Position numbers and translations under genes: made by a program. From Pterobdella sp. o SKG-2022 (lineage: Eukaryota > Annelida > Clitellata > Hirudinida > Piscicolidae), in NCBI GenBank assembly GCA_964035795.1, contig OZ038323.1, positions 8,347,227-8,411,226 of the forward strand: 64,000 nucleotides of DNA, in the 5' to 3' direction. Shown piece by piece: positions 12,601 to 54,689 of this stretch. How positions within the stretch are numbered: the stretch's first letter is position 1; the number at the start of each line of letters is the position of its first letter. Below the pieces are notes generated by a model. The model searched no databases and had not been told where the DNA came from. It was given only the letters and a program-made list of their open reading frames with translations.

Positions 12601-14249
12601 TTGTGAAATGCTGTACTTTCCTTTTATAAGTTTTTTCATATATCAATTTTTAAACTTTCTGTTTTTTCTATTTGCTTATTTTCAACAAAACCTCAAATAT
12701 GATAAATTTCACAATACTTTTATTCAGCTTACCACAAAACTTTTTATATATGACTTTTGTCGTTTGCATCATTGAGATAATTATTCAAATTTATACAGCG
12801 CAAAATTATAATTATTTTCATTATAAATCACTCATATCGATTTTATTTAGTGAAGGGATTTTGACATTTGTTACATGAACCTCGTGAGCTTTCTGCTTTG
12901 TATTTCTTCATCATTTATACATTTTGAAACTACATTCTCGTTTCATCTTGTTCAATAATGCTTTATCACTTGAAACTTTTTTTTGTGCTAATAATAATGT
13001 TTTAGCGTATTACTTTCTGTTCATTTTTGCACAATAAGTTTTACATTAATGATTTTTTCCAAAAGCCACAATAAAATAAGTATAATTTCAGAACACTATT
13101 TTTAAGATACAAAGTTTTTCGTTATCAATCTAACATTTCCAAGTATGAGAAACAGTTTTATTGAGTATACTGTAATATCAATAAAACTGTTTCTCATACT
13201 TGGAAATGTTAGATTGATAACGAAAAACTTTGTATCTTAATAAACTAGTGTTCTTAAATTCTACTCAAGTTCTACCTTGTTTTTTGTTCTAAAAAACTAG
13301 TGTTCTTAAATTCTACTCAAGTTCTACCTTGTTTTTTGATGACATTTCTACATTGTTAATCGTGATAAAAAAAACATCTTCTGGGACATCTTTGGAACAA
13401 TAAATTTATCTACTGGTATAATTTTCAATAGATAACAACATTGATTTCATTCATCAATTGTTTTCTAATTAGTGTTAATTATCTTTATACGATCTATCAA
13501 TAGAATCCGTATTTGTCTCAAAAGGGTTATTGCTCATTATGGAACCAAGCCACTCTGAGTGGGCTATAAAGATTGTTTTTAAGTATCTTTTAGAGACATC
13601 GTACGTGTAACCTTGTTTAATAATCATTTAATTCTAGCTTCCTAATGTAGAGCTTATATGCATTGAAAAACTGATTTTTCATCATAAAACCTATGCGAAA
13701 ATTAAGAAATTAAAAAAGCTAAAATAAAAAGACATTCTAATGATCATGCCAAAATAGAAATTTATGCACAAAGTTTGAATTAAGTATAACGCAATTAAAG
13801 GGAAACTAAAATTGTTGAAGTTATTCTGATTCACTTCAAAAATGAAAACTCAATATTCTCCTTCTGTTAACTAGAGTTTAACATTAATGCGAACCTACAA
13901 TTTTATTCCCATTCATTTGTTTCATATTTTAATAAACTAGTTCAATTGACGACCTATTAATAGAAAACCAAGCCGAAATCTTCACTCAGACTAAAGCTGC
14001 CAACTAAATATCTAGCCAAGCCTTATGAATGGGTTCATAACAACAACTAGCTATAATTACATTCTAAATATGTAATAATTAATATATTTTCTAAGAAAAT
14101 TACTTCAAGGAAGTAACCAAAAAAAGAACTTTATTAGTATTCGAACAATTATCAATGTAAAACAATTAAAAATTTTCTTCAAACAGTCTTTAGAGGAGTT
14201 TTTTTTCTTACTGCTAGTCGTGTTGGTTGAAGTTTTTCTCCGTAAAACC
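12601..14249. other. Intergenic region between DXO and PAK
   Basis: No coding exon is supported here. It contains the hairpin element at 13091-13253, followed by a tandem duplication of about 49 bp (13244-13340). It presumably holds the DXO 3' end and any PAK 5' untranslated exon or promoter, none of which I can define. Confidence 0.5.
13091..13253. mobile_element. Near-perfect hairpin MITE (73-bp arms)
   Basis: The arms 13091-13163 and 13179-13253 are reverse complements with only a couple of differences, around a 15-base loop. The terminus reads GAACACTA...AAGATACAAAG. The same terminus recurs as solo fragments near 9886 and 44709. Directly after it, about 49 bp (AAACTAGTGTTCTTAAATTC and following) is duplicated in tandem. 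Confidence 0.8.
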
Positions 14250-18312
<4,063 letters not shown>

Positions 18313-18504
18313 ATTAGAGAAAAAAAACTTTTCATAATCGACTGATTTCAAATTACTAATTATGGAATTCCGTGTTTATGAAAGTCATTATCTGAACAGT
18401 TTTTATTTATCATGATAAAAAATTGAAATTCCATGTTGAAACTTAGTTTGACCATTAAAAACAACTTTTAAGCAGTCGTGTAAAAGTGCACATCGGCATA
18501 CGTC

Positions 18505-18510
18505 AATAAA
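18505..18510 (+). terminator. PAK poly(A) signal
   Basis: AATAAA lies 193 bases after the PAK stop codon and 28 bases before the ATG of the next gene. It is the only canonical signal in the 225-base gap. Confidence 0.6.
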
Positions 18511-18537
18511 ATGTTTAAACGAGTTTAAGTAACCTAA

Positions 18538-21500
18538 ATGGCTTTAAAAGACTGCAGTAACATAGAAATTCCAGTCTTAGACGATTTAAGCAAAGATGAA
18601 TTTAATTCCACATATTTCAAAGAAGGTAGTTTTGAATAGATGATTACATAAAGAATTATTTCTAAACAAATAATATATACATATTCAAAAGTTTCAATAG
18701 TAACTTTCGTAATAAGGGAAGCCTGTGATAATTCGAAAAAGTATAAAAGGCTGGCCAGCAAAGGAATGGGACTTGGATGTACTTAAAGACAAACTCAATT
18801 CAACACCGATATACGTACGCACTAACACAAACTGCCTTCAATACAAAGTAAGACAACAAATTCAAAAGTTATTGAAACAAAACTCACATATCTAAATCAT
18901 ATTACTTGTAAATTTTATTAAGATGATTGAATTCCCAAATTAGTTAGGACAGCAATACAACATAAGGCAGATGACTTTTGAAGATTACATAAATGACATT
19001 AAAAAGAACAATAAGAGGGCACAAAGCTCATACATGGCTGTGCAAAACATAAAGAAAGCCTTGCCCCAGCTTGAGGTTGTAGTTCATATCTCAATGATAG
19101 AATACAATACTCAATAATAGCTGTTAATCTATAAATATTTTATATGGTTTGGAATGAATTTTCATTTCTATTTTCAATATAATTGATTTATTATTATAAT
19201 AAACTGAATCCTAAAGCCTTATATTTCAAAATGAGGGCATTATATAAAACAAATTTAGTTTTTATGCATTTTATTTCATTCCAACTTGCTATGTGATCTA
19301 AAAACTTTCAAGTTAATGCCACTATAAGTATACTTGCTATTAAATTATTTCAACCTCTCAATAGAAAGACATCCGCATCCCAGAATATGTAGGGAAAATC
19401 CATGGAGGTCCCTTCTTATGGATAGCCAATAAGAACCACTATGGTGAGTAGGATGAGCTTAATCATTAACCATGTCAGCTTATACTGCTCTTACTATCCC
19501 AGTAGATGCTGGCAGTAGACAGCCTATTGATACTATTTATATCTTAATGAAAATACATCATTTTTTTGGAACACAGAATACAACCATTATGACCCCGATG
19601 ATGGCTTTCTTATTATTATCAAAGGTTTCTTTTATATACTTTTGAATGTTCTGTTATCTATCTACTCATTTAACTTTTTATATGTTTATTTATTAATTAC
19701 CTGATGCTGACTATAATAAAATGATACTGATTTATTAATTATCTATATAATTAGCTTTATAGAAATTAATGAAAACCACTAGATAAAGTAGTTTTTTTAG
19801 AGACATTGTATGTTCTTAGAGACATTTTAGGTTCTTTTGTAAACTTGAATTTTACCAGTAAAACTTCAAATTATGAGGATTTATACGAACACATAAAGAA
19901 AATAATTAATTATGACAAAACAGGGGAAAAAAGGGTGCGTTTATTTTCTTGTGCCCATCTCTTCGACCTTTATCCCAACCAATTAGGAACCAAAGGAAGA
20001 ACTGTACAAAGTAGAGTCAGTTTTGAAGACGGGGTCAGACTAATTTTTCAATTATTTTTGGGTTTTTGTTTAGATTACTTAATATATAATGTTTATCCAA
20101 AGTCATTTATTTTAAGAAAGGTTTTGTTTTTTTTTTGGTTATTCTTGATTGAATGGGAAGTTTCACTTAGCTTATTCCTGTATCTCTGTTAAGAAACTCT
20201 CTAAACTGAATTGTATGCATGATTTTGCTTCTTATTCATAGCCTGTTATTATCATTACCCTTCTTAGCACTATACTACTACTACAACTAATTTGACTACA
20301 AATATTACGAACATCCACATCAACAACATTCCCATCCCCACTACCTCCAACCCTACCATCCTTGGCTTTACTTTTGACCCCAAACTAAAATACTCCACCC
20401 ACACAGACAACACCATCACTAAAGCAAAAAAAAACACTCAATCTCCTAAAACTCCTCACATCAACACACTGGGGAAAAAGCAAAGAAACACTCATCACCG
20501 CATACAAAACATTACATCTTCCCATCATCGAATACGCCAACACCATCTGGTCACCCATCATCTCATCCACCTCCCTCAACAAACTCCAAAAAATCCAAAA
20601 CGCACCCTTGAGAACAATCACTGGCTACACCCTAGACACCAACACCCAACACCTCCACTCAGAGACCAAAATCCTTCCACTCCAAAACCATCTCAAACTT
20701 CACGCATCACAACTCACACAAAAAGCTTCCCATTCCACTCATCCCCTACACCCACTCACCACACAAGAAGCCCACCCCAGATACAAAAAACAATCCACAT
20801 TCAACAACAACATCATAATGGTGGCAGCAACTCGTCTTCAAGTATTGCCATTGCTTTGTAAATAGTTTCTGGGTCGGAGGTGGCTTTTCAAACCCGCAGA
20901 GGACTTGCACCTTCCCACAATTTCCACATATATAAAAAGATTCGGATGGATGGATAAGTGAGAGTATTAAAAATATGGACTTTTTCATGCCTTTTCATGC
21001 CACCTACCCTTTTGTAGATTTTGCCACAGATGTTACAAATATTGCTATACGGCATTGGCCAAATAGGATTCTGACGAGTAGTGTGCACTGAGCTGACTTT
21101 CTCATGCTTGGCCGAAGAAACAAGACGTCGATGGGACATTAAATGACTTAGAAAACACGCCCTGCTCAAACATGGTCTACCACAATGACCGCACGTCAGT
21201 TCTGTTACATGCTCGGTGATGTTTCCTTTCCGGAGATCGCGTTTAAGTCTAGCGTGTTTACGTCTGCTTTCCTCAAAACGACCGGTTGCTTCAAAACTTA
21301 CTTTCCTCCAAGTTAAACTGTTTTGCGCTTGTGTTTCCCATGAAACGGAGCTTATGCCGCATTTTTTGAAGGTTTGTTTCAAGCAATCTTTAAATCGTTT
21401 TTTGGGTTTGTGAGCCAATCTTTTTCCATCGGTAAGTTGCCCATAAAATATTTGCTTTGGAATCCGTTCGTTGGGCAATCTTACTAAGTGTCCGCTTTAC

Positions 21501-24500
21501 CTTAGCTGTTGCTTGGAGATTAGGACTTCGATGCTACCGATATTTGCCATCTCAAGTATTTCGGTGTCGCCGATGTGCATCTGCCATTTTATGCCCAGAA
21601 TCTTACGCAGACACTGTTGGTGAAAATGCTCAAGTTGTTTCAGGTGCCTGGTATATGTGGTCCAAGTTTCACTAGCATAAAGAAGGACTGTTAGAACACA
21701 CGCATTATAAACTTTAACCTCCGTGCGTTTAGAAATACCATGGCGACTCCAAAGACGCTTATACAAGATGCCAAATGCGTATTCTTAAGCCCACCTCATC
21801 ATCAATGGAGTTACTGCAATTGAGAGTACTTCCAAGATATACAAACTTTGGAACGACTGCCAGCTTTTTTCCGTAGACATAGATTGATGGCTCGACATAT
21901 GTTTTTCCAGGAATTGGTTGGTACATCAAAACAGTTTTCTTCAAACTGATAGTCAACCCCAACGCAGTGCACGCAGCTTCAAAAGAATTCATCAGGTGCT
22001 GCATTTCCATCTCGGTGTGAGTCAGCAAAGCACAGTCGTCTGCATAAAGCAATTCACGTATCACGCTCATCATTGTTTTGGTTCTGGCAGTGAAGTGTTT
22101 GATGTTAAAAAGCTTACCAGTGGTTCGATAGTAAATGTAGACACTTTCGCTAATTGAAACACCATAGAAAAATAAAGCGCAAATAGTGTTGGAGCTAGTG
22201 TATCTCCCTGCTTGAAACCGTTTCCTACAGTGAAAGGTTCTGCAAGTTTGCCCCCGATATTCAGCGTAGTTTTCATGTCGTGGGGGAAAAGTTTTAAGAT
22301 AGAAATCAACTTCTCTGGACAGCCTAACTTCCCAAGAATCAACCAAAGAGCTTCATGGTTTACTGTGTCAAAGGCCTTAGTGAGGTCAATGAACACTTGA
22401 AAAAGATCTCTGCACTGTTCCTGCATTTTTCTTGCAGTTGTCTGATTGTGAATATCATATCAACTGTCCCTCGACCACTTCTAAACCAAGACTGTGATTC
22501 TGGCAAAACATTATCGGCAATGTGAAGGTTAATTCTTTTGAAAATAATGCGACTAAGAATTTTACCCACAACTGATAAAAGTGAGATTCCTCGGTAGTTG
22601 CTGACCCTTTCCTTTATAAGGCACAACTAACAAAGAGTTTCTCCAATCCTCGGGAATAGTCTCAGTTCTCCAAGCTGTTTGTAATAGAGTAGTCAGACGC
22701 CCCATAAACACTGGACCAGCACAATGAAAGAATACTGCGAGAAGGCCGTTCATATCAGGGGATTTACCAGAGTTCAGTTTTTGAACTGCCTCTTCCACTT
22801 CCTGTGCTGTAATTTCTTCACCCAAAGCATCTTCAACGGGTTTAGTTGTCTGCACCCTAGACACCAACACCCAACACCTCCACTCAGAGACCAAAATCTT
22901 CCCACTTCAAAACCATCTCAAACTTCACGCATCACAACTCACACAAAAAGCCTCCCACCCCACTCATCCCCTACATCCACTCACCACACAAGAAGCCCAC
23001 CCCAGGTACAAAAAACAATCCACATTCAACAACAACATCAACTAAACTCTAAACATACCCTTCTCCACCCAGACCACCTCTCACACAGAAATAAAAAACA
23101 ACATGAAAACCATACACACAAAAATAGCACATGACTACATATCATCCACTCGCAACAAAATCTTCAGCAAGCAACCCCCAACCATTCAAAAATCAGAAAC
23201 CACCCTAGACCACCACACTCGCCGCACTCTCGCCCAACTCAGATCAAACAAATCACCTTCATCCTCTCATAACTCAACAAAATTTCACTCTCATCTCATC
23301 CCTCACCTTCATGCCCACTCTGCCAAACACACATTCACGACACCCCTCTCCTCTTCACCTGCCTCAAAATAAATACCACACTGGGTCCCGAGAGTCTGTG
23401 GACCGACCCCGCGAGAGCGGCTGAGCTTCTCGACCACCAGACGGTCTTGATGGGGACATGAGGAGCACCCAACAAGACTAGGGTGCTCAGGGCAAAAAAA
23501 AACTACAAATATTATTATTATTAGTATATAATAGAATAGTGATCCAATAAAGTAGGCCATATTAACAGGAAATAGGTGATGGCTTTTCAAGGTTCAAGAA
23601 TGTCGTGTGTCACCATGGTACTCTCACTGATGGCGATATGTAGGCTCATTGTTGCATTCATTTTTATCAACCACTGCCTGATTATCAGCTACCATTCATT
23701 ATCATTGCTTCAATTTTTTCTCACTCCTGATGAGGAAAATTGGGCTGTAAAAGAACAATCTTTGCCTATATAAGTTTTGTTTGAAAAAATTTTTGATTTA
23801 GTTTGTTTTTTCTGTGAAATTAGTTTATATAGTTTCTCATATATTTAAGTGTTCTATTTTATCTAAAATCACAATCTATTTATGTTATAATTTCACAGAA
23901 AACTCTTATAATTAAATTAATTAATTATAATTGAATAAAATTCCCGATCAACAGGTTATATATTCCGGCTTTTTGGTTTCACCAGGTCACAACATTAGTC
24001 ACCACCATTTCAATCAATATCTTTTGGGGAGATGCTGGCGTCAACAGTTACACTGACAAAGTTATGGTCAGGGTTCATCATTGGTTCTTTAAGACTATAA
24101 TCGTTTATATATATTGATAGTATTAAATTGAGATAATATTATTTATTAATTGAATCAATAATTTTAATTTTATAATGAATATGTATTAATTGAAAAAATG
24201 ATAAATTAATAAGACAATAAATAAATTAAAACTAAAATAAAACGTTTATTGAAGAGGATTTTAAGAAAATGTTCAAAAAATTAATTCAGCGATCAAAAGT
24301 GTAGTAACCATTAATGGAGATGGTTAAATGCACTATGCTCTTCATACGATGCAATCTAAAAACCCACAGAAATCACCAACGTGGGACTGCTTCAGATATT
24401 GGTTGTTAAATATAATCCAGCAAAACAGAGGTCAAGTATCTTTCTCCCGTATAATTTTCCACCTTCGGCAATCTCTTCCCAACTTTCTGATGACCCAGTG

Positions 24501-24987
24501 GCATGAAAAACTAAGCTCACAACAAGTCAATGCTCTTTTGAGGCTTGTGCATCGCTATCTTGCTGCTACTAACGATGGTGGTGATGAAGTTTTGGATGAT
24601 AGTGGTGGAAATTTAAATGGGGGTGGGCATTTTGAGGGGGGTAGTGGTAGTGGTGGTGAAGATTTAAATGGTGTTAGTAGTGTGGGTGGAAATGATTCGG
24701 TGGATGATAATGAAGTCTGTATGGATACCAACAATATTGGAACAGGAATTTTTAATGCTAACGAGAGCTATTTTAAAGCTTGTGAATATAAAAATACCAA
24801 TAAATACAGTAAGAAAGTCGTTAATATGCATAAGGATGATAGATGTGTTAGAGAGGGTGAAGGTGGTGGGAGCTGTGAACATTCAAATGGGGAAACTCAC
24901 TATAAGGAAGAAAGCTGTGGTGAGAGTGGAAATGGTTTTGATGCAGAGAAGTTTCTTCGTCTTTTAGAGTTAGTGTTGGAATATTAA
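18538..24987 (+). CDS. TYW5: TYW5-like JmjC-domain Fe(II)/2OG oxygenase, 9 exons
   Basis: TYW5 hydroxylates wybutosine in tRNA-Phe. Exons: 18538-18625, 18717-18847, 18944-19075, 19365-19443, 19577-19624, 19924-20033, 23569-23639, 23955-24060, 24370-24987. All phases match and give about 460 residues. Alignment landmarks against human TYW5: KPVIIR near the start, NIKKALPQLEKDIRIPEY (human DIRKQFPLLKGDIKFPEF), then NHYD and GEKRVRLFS, then GDMLYIPAFWFHQV and INIFW. The iron ligands are His147, Asp149 (HxD) and His229. Asn241 of the INIFW strand is kept. The last exon, about 205 residues, is tentative at its acceptor. It begins with a helical-looking part and continues into a Gly/Ser/Asn-rich and acidic tail absent from human TYW5. 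The 3.5 kb intron 6 holds two nested LINEs. Another small JmjC hydroxylase of the JMJD7/HSPBAP1 type is possible but fits less well. Confidence 0.82.
20270..20815 (+). mobile_element. Jockey-like LINE, 5' half of an interrupted copy
   Basis: This is a C-terminal reverse-transcriptase ORF2 segment on the plus strand. ILGFTFDPKLKYSTHTDN is followed, after a one-base frameshift in a poly-A run near 20430, by HWGKSKETLITAYKTL, IEYANTIWSP and LQKIQNAPLRTITGY. This is the thumb/connection part of Jockey-type elements. The base composition is strikingly C-rich on this strand compared with the host intron. The copy stops at 20815 where another LINE is inserted, and resumes at 22853 after a 188-bp overlap. 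Confidence 0.8.
20628..20815 (+). repeat. 188-bp direct repeat flanking a LINE, left copy
   Basis: This segment and 22853-23040 have identical length (188 bp), no gaps and eight differences, all transitions, by my hand alignment. Between them lies the inverse-oriented LINE at 20816-22852. The arrangement is what a long target-site duplication would give. Confidence 0.85.
20816..22852 (-). pseudogene. 5'-truncated LINE with C2H2 fingers, frameshifted
   Basis: Read on the minus strand this is a degenerate non-LTR reverse transcriptase. LNSGKSPDMNGL is followed by NYRGISLLSVVGKILSRI, FIDLTKAFDTVNHEALW, YADDCALLTHTE (catalytic YADD), FVYLGSTLN, LLYASETWT and then QLEHFHQQCLRKILGIKW. The C-terminal part includes IPKQIFYGQL and two C2H2-type fingers (CGHCGRPCLSRACFLSHLMSH and CNICGKIYKRVGGMKRHEKVH). 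A third finger is broken near the 3' end. The frame changes at least five times, so it is dead. The endonuclease is absent (5' truncation at 22852). The 3' end near 20816 reads as ATGATG-type on the minus strand. The family resembles RT elements widespread in molluscs, flatworms and cnidarians. Confidence 0.85.
22853..23530 (+). mobile_element. Jockey-like LINE, 3' half of the interrupted copy
   Basis: It begins with the right copy of the 188-bp repeat (22853-23040) and continues to the ORF2 end. The frame from about 23300 to 23461 contains the finger CPLCQTHIHDTPLLFTC followed by LWTDPARAAELLDHQTVLMG and TGA. This is typical of the 3' end of this LINE class. A 3' untranslated tail with ATT repeats closes it near 23525. 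Joined with 20270-20815 it makes one 3'-terminal insert of about 1 kb in the sense direction of the host JmjC gene. Confidence 0.8.
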
Positions 24988-25015
24988 AAATTGATGCATA
25001 GATTTTTTATGTTTG

Positions 25016-25021
25016 AATAAA
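25016..25021 (+). terminator. Poly(A) signal of the TYW5-like gene
   Basis: AATAAA lies 29 bases after the TAA stop at 24987 and is followed by TGTATATT, a fair downstream context. Confidence 0.55.
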
Positions 25022-28000
25022 ATGTATATTTTATAATAAATTTTGAAAAAATTTTTTAGAGACGTTCAACCTCAAGTTTTTTCTTGTTTTTTTTTCAAAA
25101 CTTCATTTTAAATTTTTTAAGTGAATTTATTTAAGTGAAAAAGAATTACAATGAGGTTGACATCATCATAACTTTTAAATATTTTTTTGAAGTTTTTAAA
25201 TAAAATTTTAAAGTCTCTTAATACGCTTTAAAAACCTGCAAAAAATATATATGAAACCAACTGTTGCAATATAAATATCAAGAAAATTATTTACTGCAGC
25301 AAAGAAGAAAAAAATGAAATGAATAGCTTCAAAAATAAAGAAAAGGAATCTTTGAAAGCGAAAAATGCTCCTGTTTTGAAGATCAGAGGTTTACTATGGA
25401 GAAATTAAAAAGCCTCTTAATCACTCATTGAAACGAATCTAGTTAATATTATTTATTAATGAACTTATTGTTCAATATTATTGTTTTATTATTTATTTTG
25501 AAATTTTATTTCATATCAACAATTTTTAGGGCTCAAATTCATCCATTTCTTGTTTTATATTCAAACCAAATTTATCTTGTTTTAATGATTAGTGTCTTTT
25601 TTTATATTTTAGAGTCATTTTTAATTACTATCTAATAAAATTTATGAAAAAACTCGTCACAAAACTAAATTTTTGTTTTCTTGACAACACAAGATTACAG
25701 TCAAAATTTTGTTTTTGGTTTGGTTTCTTAGGTAAATGCGTTCGTTGATGTCTCTTTGAAATTTAAATTCTAATTTGAATGTGTAATTTATCGACCATGG
25801 TTTTTCTTTTGCACTGAAAACTAAAATATAATTTTTTTATTAAGACTAAAGCTAAAAATTTGAAAAGTGGCTGAATTAAAATTAATTAACCTACACGGAA
25901 TATTGCTTCATGCCCACCTTTTGCATAGTTATTTAAATATTTAATGATTACAAAAGATTATAGCTCATGTCAATATATAAAGGAGCAGAATATGATAAAT
26001 CATACAGAACTGTTACAATTTTTAATAAGTCCAAAATGTAAAACTTATTAAAATAGAATATCACTACTCATTCCTGACCTTGAGTGTCACTCGAAAACTG
26101 CAAAGATCTTCAAAATGACAACTTTGAAAACACTATTTTCAACAAATCATTTTTTAACTTTTAAAAACTAAGAATAGTCTAAATGCAGACGTGATGGAGT
26201 GATAAAAAGTCTTTAATGTAAGAATTGTTGTGGCTATTTTAGCCTTTTGATCTACAGCTTCCTTTTTTATTTTTATACGTTAATCTCTTTTAAATTAACA
26301 AACAAGCATTTTAGTTTCTTCAAAAAAAAATGTTAAATTTGTTTGAAAAGTGTAGCGACAAAAGGAGACAAATAGCGTCAAGAAGCAGATTTTATGCAAA
26401 TGATTCTCCTTCACCGAGCAAAAAGCTCTCTGCTGGAAATTTGTATGTTAATCAATTGTAAAAAAATTTTGCATATTTTAATACATTTTTTCTATTTTAA
26501 CCACTAATTTACATAAAAATAATGGTGAAAAAATATCGATAAAATTGAAGTGAATGAAATGGAGGTTAAAAATGAAGATTGGAGTGTATAATTGTGATGG
26601 ATGCTCCAAGTCAACAACATCTTGTCAAACTGCGTCTTATCTGTCTTGCTTACAATCGCTTTTTGATCCTAGTTCCACTCTTCCAAATCAATTCACTGTC
26701 TATATACTGATGGCATTGTGATGCTGAACTTCTGTTTGAAAAGCAGTTTTTTCTAGATATTTTTTATATTGTATGAAAGTTTTGAATAGGAAAGAAAAAT
26801 TGATTATGAAGATTTTTTAAAATATATGATAAAAATAACTTCAAGAGTTATAGGCAAATAAGCTTCGCATTCTGCAAAGTGCTTCTTTAGGTATAGGATC
26901 AACCGTGGCGTAAATGAATAACAAGACAAAAAAATCAATAAAAAAGAAAAAAATCAAAAGATAAAAACTATCATGACTGAAATAAAAAAAGATGAAGAAG
27001 GCATTAGGAAACAAACTAGATAATGTATCAAGACCATGTGATTGATGGAAGTAATAGCTTAAATATGAATAAATATCGCAGTAGATAAGTTGCCATGAGG
27101 AAAAAATTCGCAAACTGATCACAAAATTAAAAGTTAGAAGAAGTGTATTAATCAAAGAAAATAATTTTTGAAGCGTGTAAGCACGGCTAGCATTCGGCTG
27201 TGTAGTTCAAATCCATGCTTTTATTCGCCATGATCAATTTAATTTGCTCTGCTTCATTTTTCAATTATATTTTTTATGGGTTGAGTTTTTTCAAATATAT
27301 TTGTTTTATTTAATAATAATTACGTTTATTCAAAAAAATCGAAATGATATTTATATTTTGATCATTTCAGTGAATGTTTGAGAAAAGATTTTGAAATTCA
27401 TTAGTTGAAAAATGAATTAAAACACATTTTTCGATTTGAATTATTCAAACACATTAATTGCTCATAAACCTTCAATAATAGATACAAATCAAATTTGAAA
27501 TCGATTTGACGAGAATTTATTTTTTATTGATAAATGTTAACTCAGTTATTACGAACAGAACCAATCAGTTTTGTCATCTTTAGAAATTTCTAATTACCAT
27601 AAACCCCGCCCACAAGTTGAGAAACAACATTAAAAATCATTTAGAATTAAATGCAAAATTTAATGAGCTGTTTATCATACTGAATCTAGTTTTCATAAAT
27701 AACATTTGAAGTTTATAACAATAAAGTATTTCCATCAAAAATATTTTTATGACATTCAATAAAAACTGTTCACCTATAGTCTTAAACTAACTATCCTATC
27801 TCAAGTTGACAAGTATGCATGCCACACTCCAGCAAAAAACTACATTAAAAAGTTATGGAAAATTTTCAATAATTAAAAGATGTCAATCAATGAATGAATA
27901 TTTTATATAACTCAAAAGATTCGTTGAAAAACTAAAAAAAACAAAAATTCAATTAGAAAAAGTACGTAGATCAAGCTAGGCGTCCGTATTATGTTAATAT

Positions 28001-28761
28001 AAGTAATACTAGCCCAAATTCCGAAGTAGTAGTGTGTCAAATAATGTATTAAAAAGAATTAGCATTTGTAAGCATTATCTGCTGAATAAGTAGAGATGCT
28101 TAAAAATTTTTTTGGTTTTTGAATATTATTAAAAATTTTGAACGTTTTTATTTGAAATATTTGGGCTATTTTTCACTTTGAAAAAATTAAAAAAAATTTT
28201 TTTTTGACTTATTACACATTTTCCATTTATTAAAACGAATGGTGAATTATAGCTGGAATAGACAAAATTAGTTTTATAAAAAAAAAATGTATCCTTAAAA
28301 TGTGGAAATTTAAGCATTGTATATAATTATTTTTTGAATTATTAATGGAAAAGAGACTGTTATAACAGCCTGTAGGACTGTAAAAGACACCTTTTTTAAC
28401 AGCATAATATATCCAACTTTCTAGGCTCTTAATAGATTTTCTAAATTGTAAAAATGTTTTTACTAGCAGTTATTGTGGATAAAGAATTACCTTCAATGGC
28501 TTTCAGGTTAAAGCCAAGACTTTTATCACAGATGTTGTTCAGAGAATTGAAAAAAATTTCGAACTTTTATCAAATAAATCGTAGGACACCATCAACAAAA
28601 ACTCAGACAAAATTATTTTAAAAAATCATAATGTTGACTTTAATCATGATCACTGAAATAAAAAACGTTGAAAGAAATTAACCATGACACGCAAAAAATG
28701 AAGTCAGAATGTAAGAAACAATAAAGTTTGAGTGATTTTTACATAGATGCACCAGGCATCA
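25022..28761. other. AT-rich region between convergent genes
   Basis: It lies between the 3' end of the TYW5-like gene (plus) and the 3' end of the Ig gene (minus). No exon with a convincing frame was found. The longest ORF (26841-27155, minus) is a Phe/Tyr/Ser-rich low-complexity frame. Confidence 0.5.
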
Positions 28762-54098
<25,337 letters not shown>

Positions 54099-54512
54099 CT
54101 GCGGAATAATGTTTAGTGTGCAATGTTGTAAAACGATTTTGAGAGGATTATTTTGAAGTGGTCTAATGGTTCTTGCCACAACATAATCAAATTAAACAAC
54201 ACTGTTAGGCATTTGCTCGGCTAATTTCACTTTGACAATGTATTTTGTGACGACTAATGTTATAAAAAGGATGATTTGCAAGTTCCGTTCGTTATAATGA
54301 GGGTTAGGCTCTTCAAAATTTGAAGCAAAAATCAGAATTTTCAAATTATATTTCTTGTTTTTCAAGGTTTAAAAGTTGAATAAATCTTGACTGAAAAGCA
54401 TCTATAGTGAAAAACGTATTGAAAAAAAACAAAAAAAATATTGAGGTCTAACAACCTCATCAAATACTACTTTTTTCTTATTATTTCTATTGTTTCATTT
54501 ATTTTGTTTCAT

Positions 54513-54689
54513 TGTCACCACAGGTTCTTCTGTTAGACAAACTCTTCAAAAGCAAGCGATTTATTAACAGTAGTAACCACAACTAATCCAATAATATCAA
54601 TACTAAAACGAATGAAACCTCACAAACTTACATCCCTTATACTAATTTCGGAAATTCTATAACATTTTAGTTACCGAAAAACGATTATA
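54513..54689 (-). mobile_element. LINE 3' end remnant, copy 2
   Basis: Repeats the 2907-3068 block and the short end segment of copy 1, but lacks about 220 bases between them. Same orientation as copy 1, about 51.6 kb apart. Starts TGTCACCACAGGTTCTTC. Confidence 0.65.

Noticed and set aside
20292..20861. 189-codon His/Thr/Pro-rich ORF as a gene
   Set aside because: After the first 50 codons it is the wrong frame of the Jockey-like LINE. The RT sequence continues in the neighbouring frame after a frameshift in a poly-A run.
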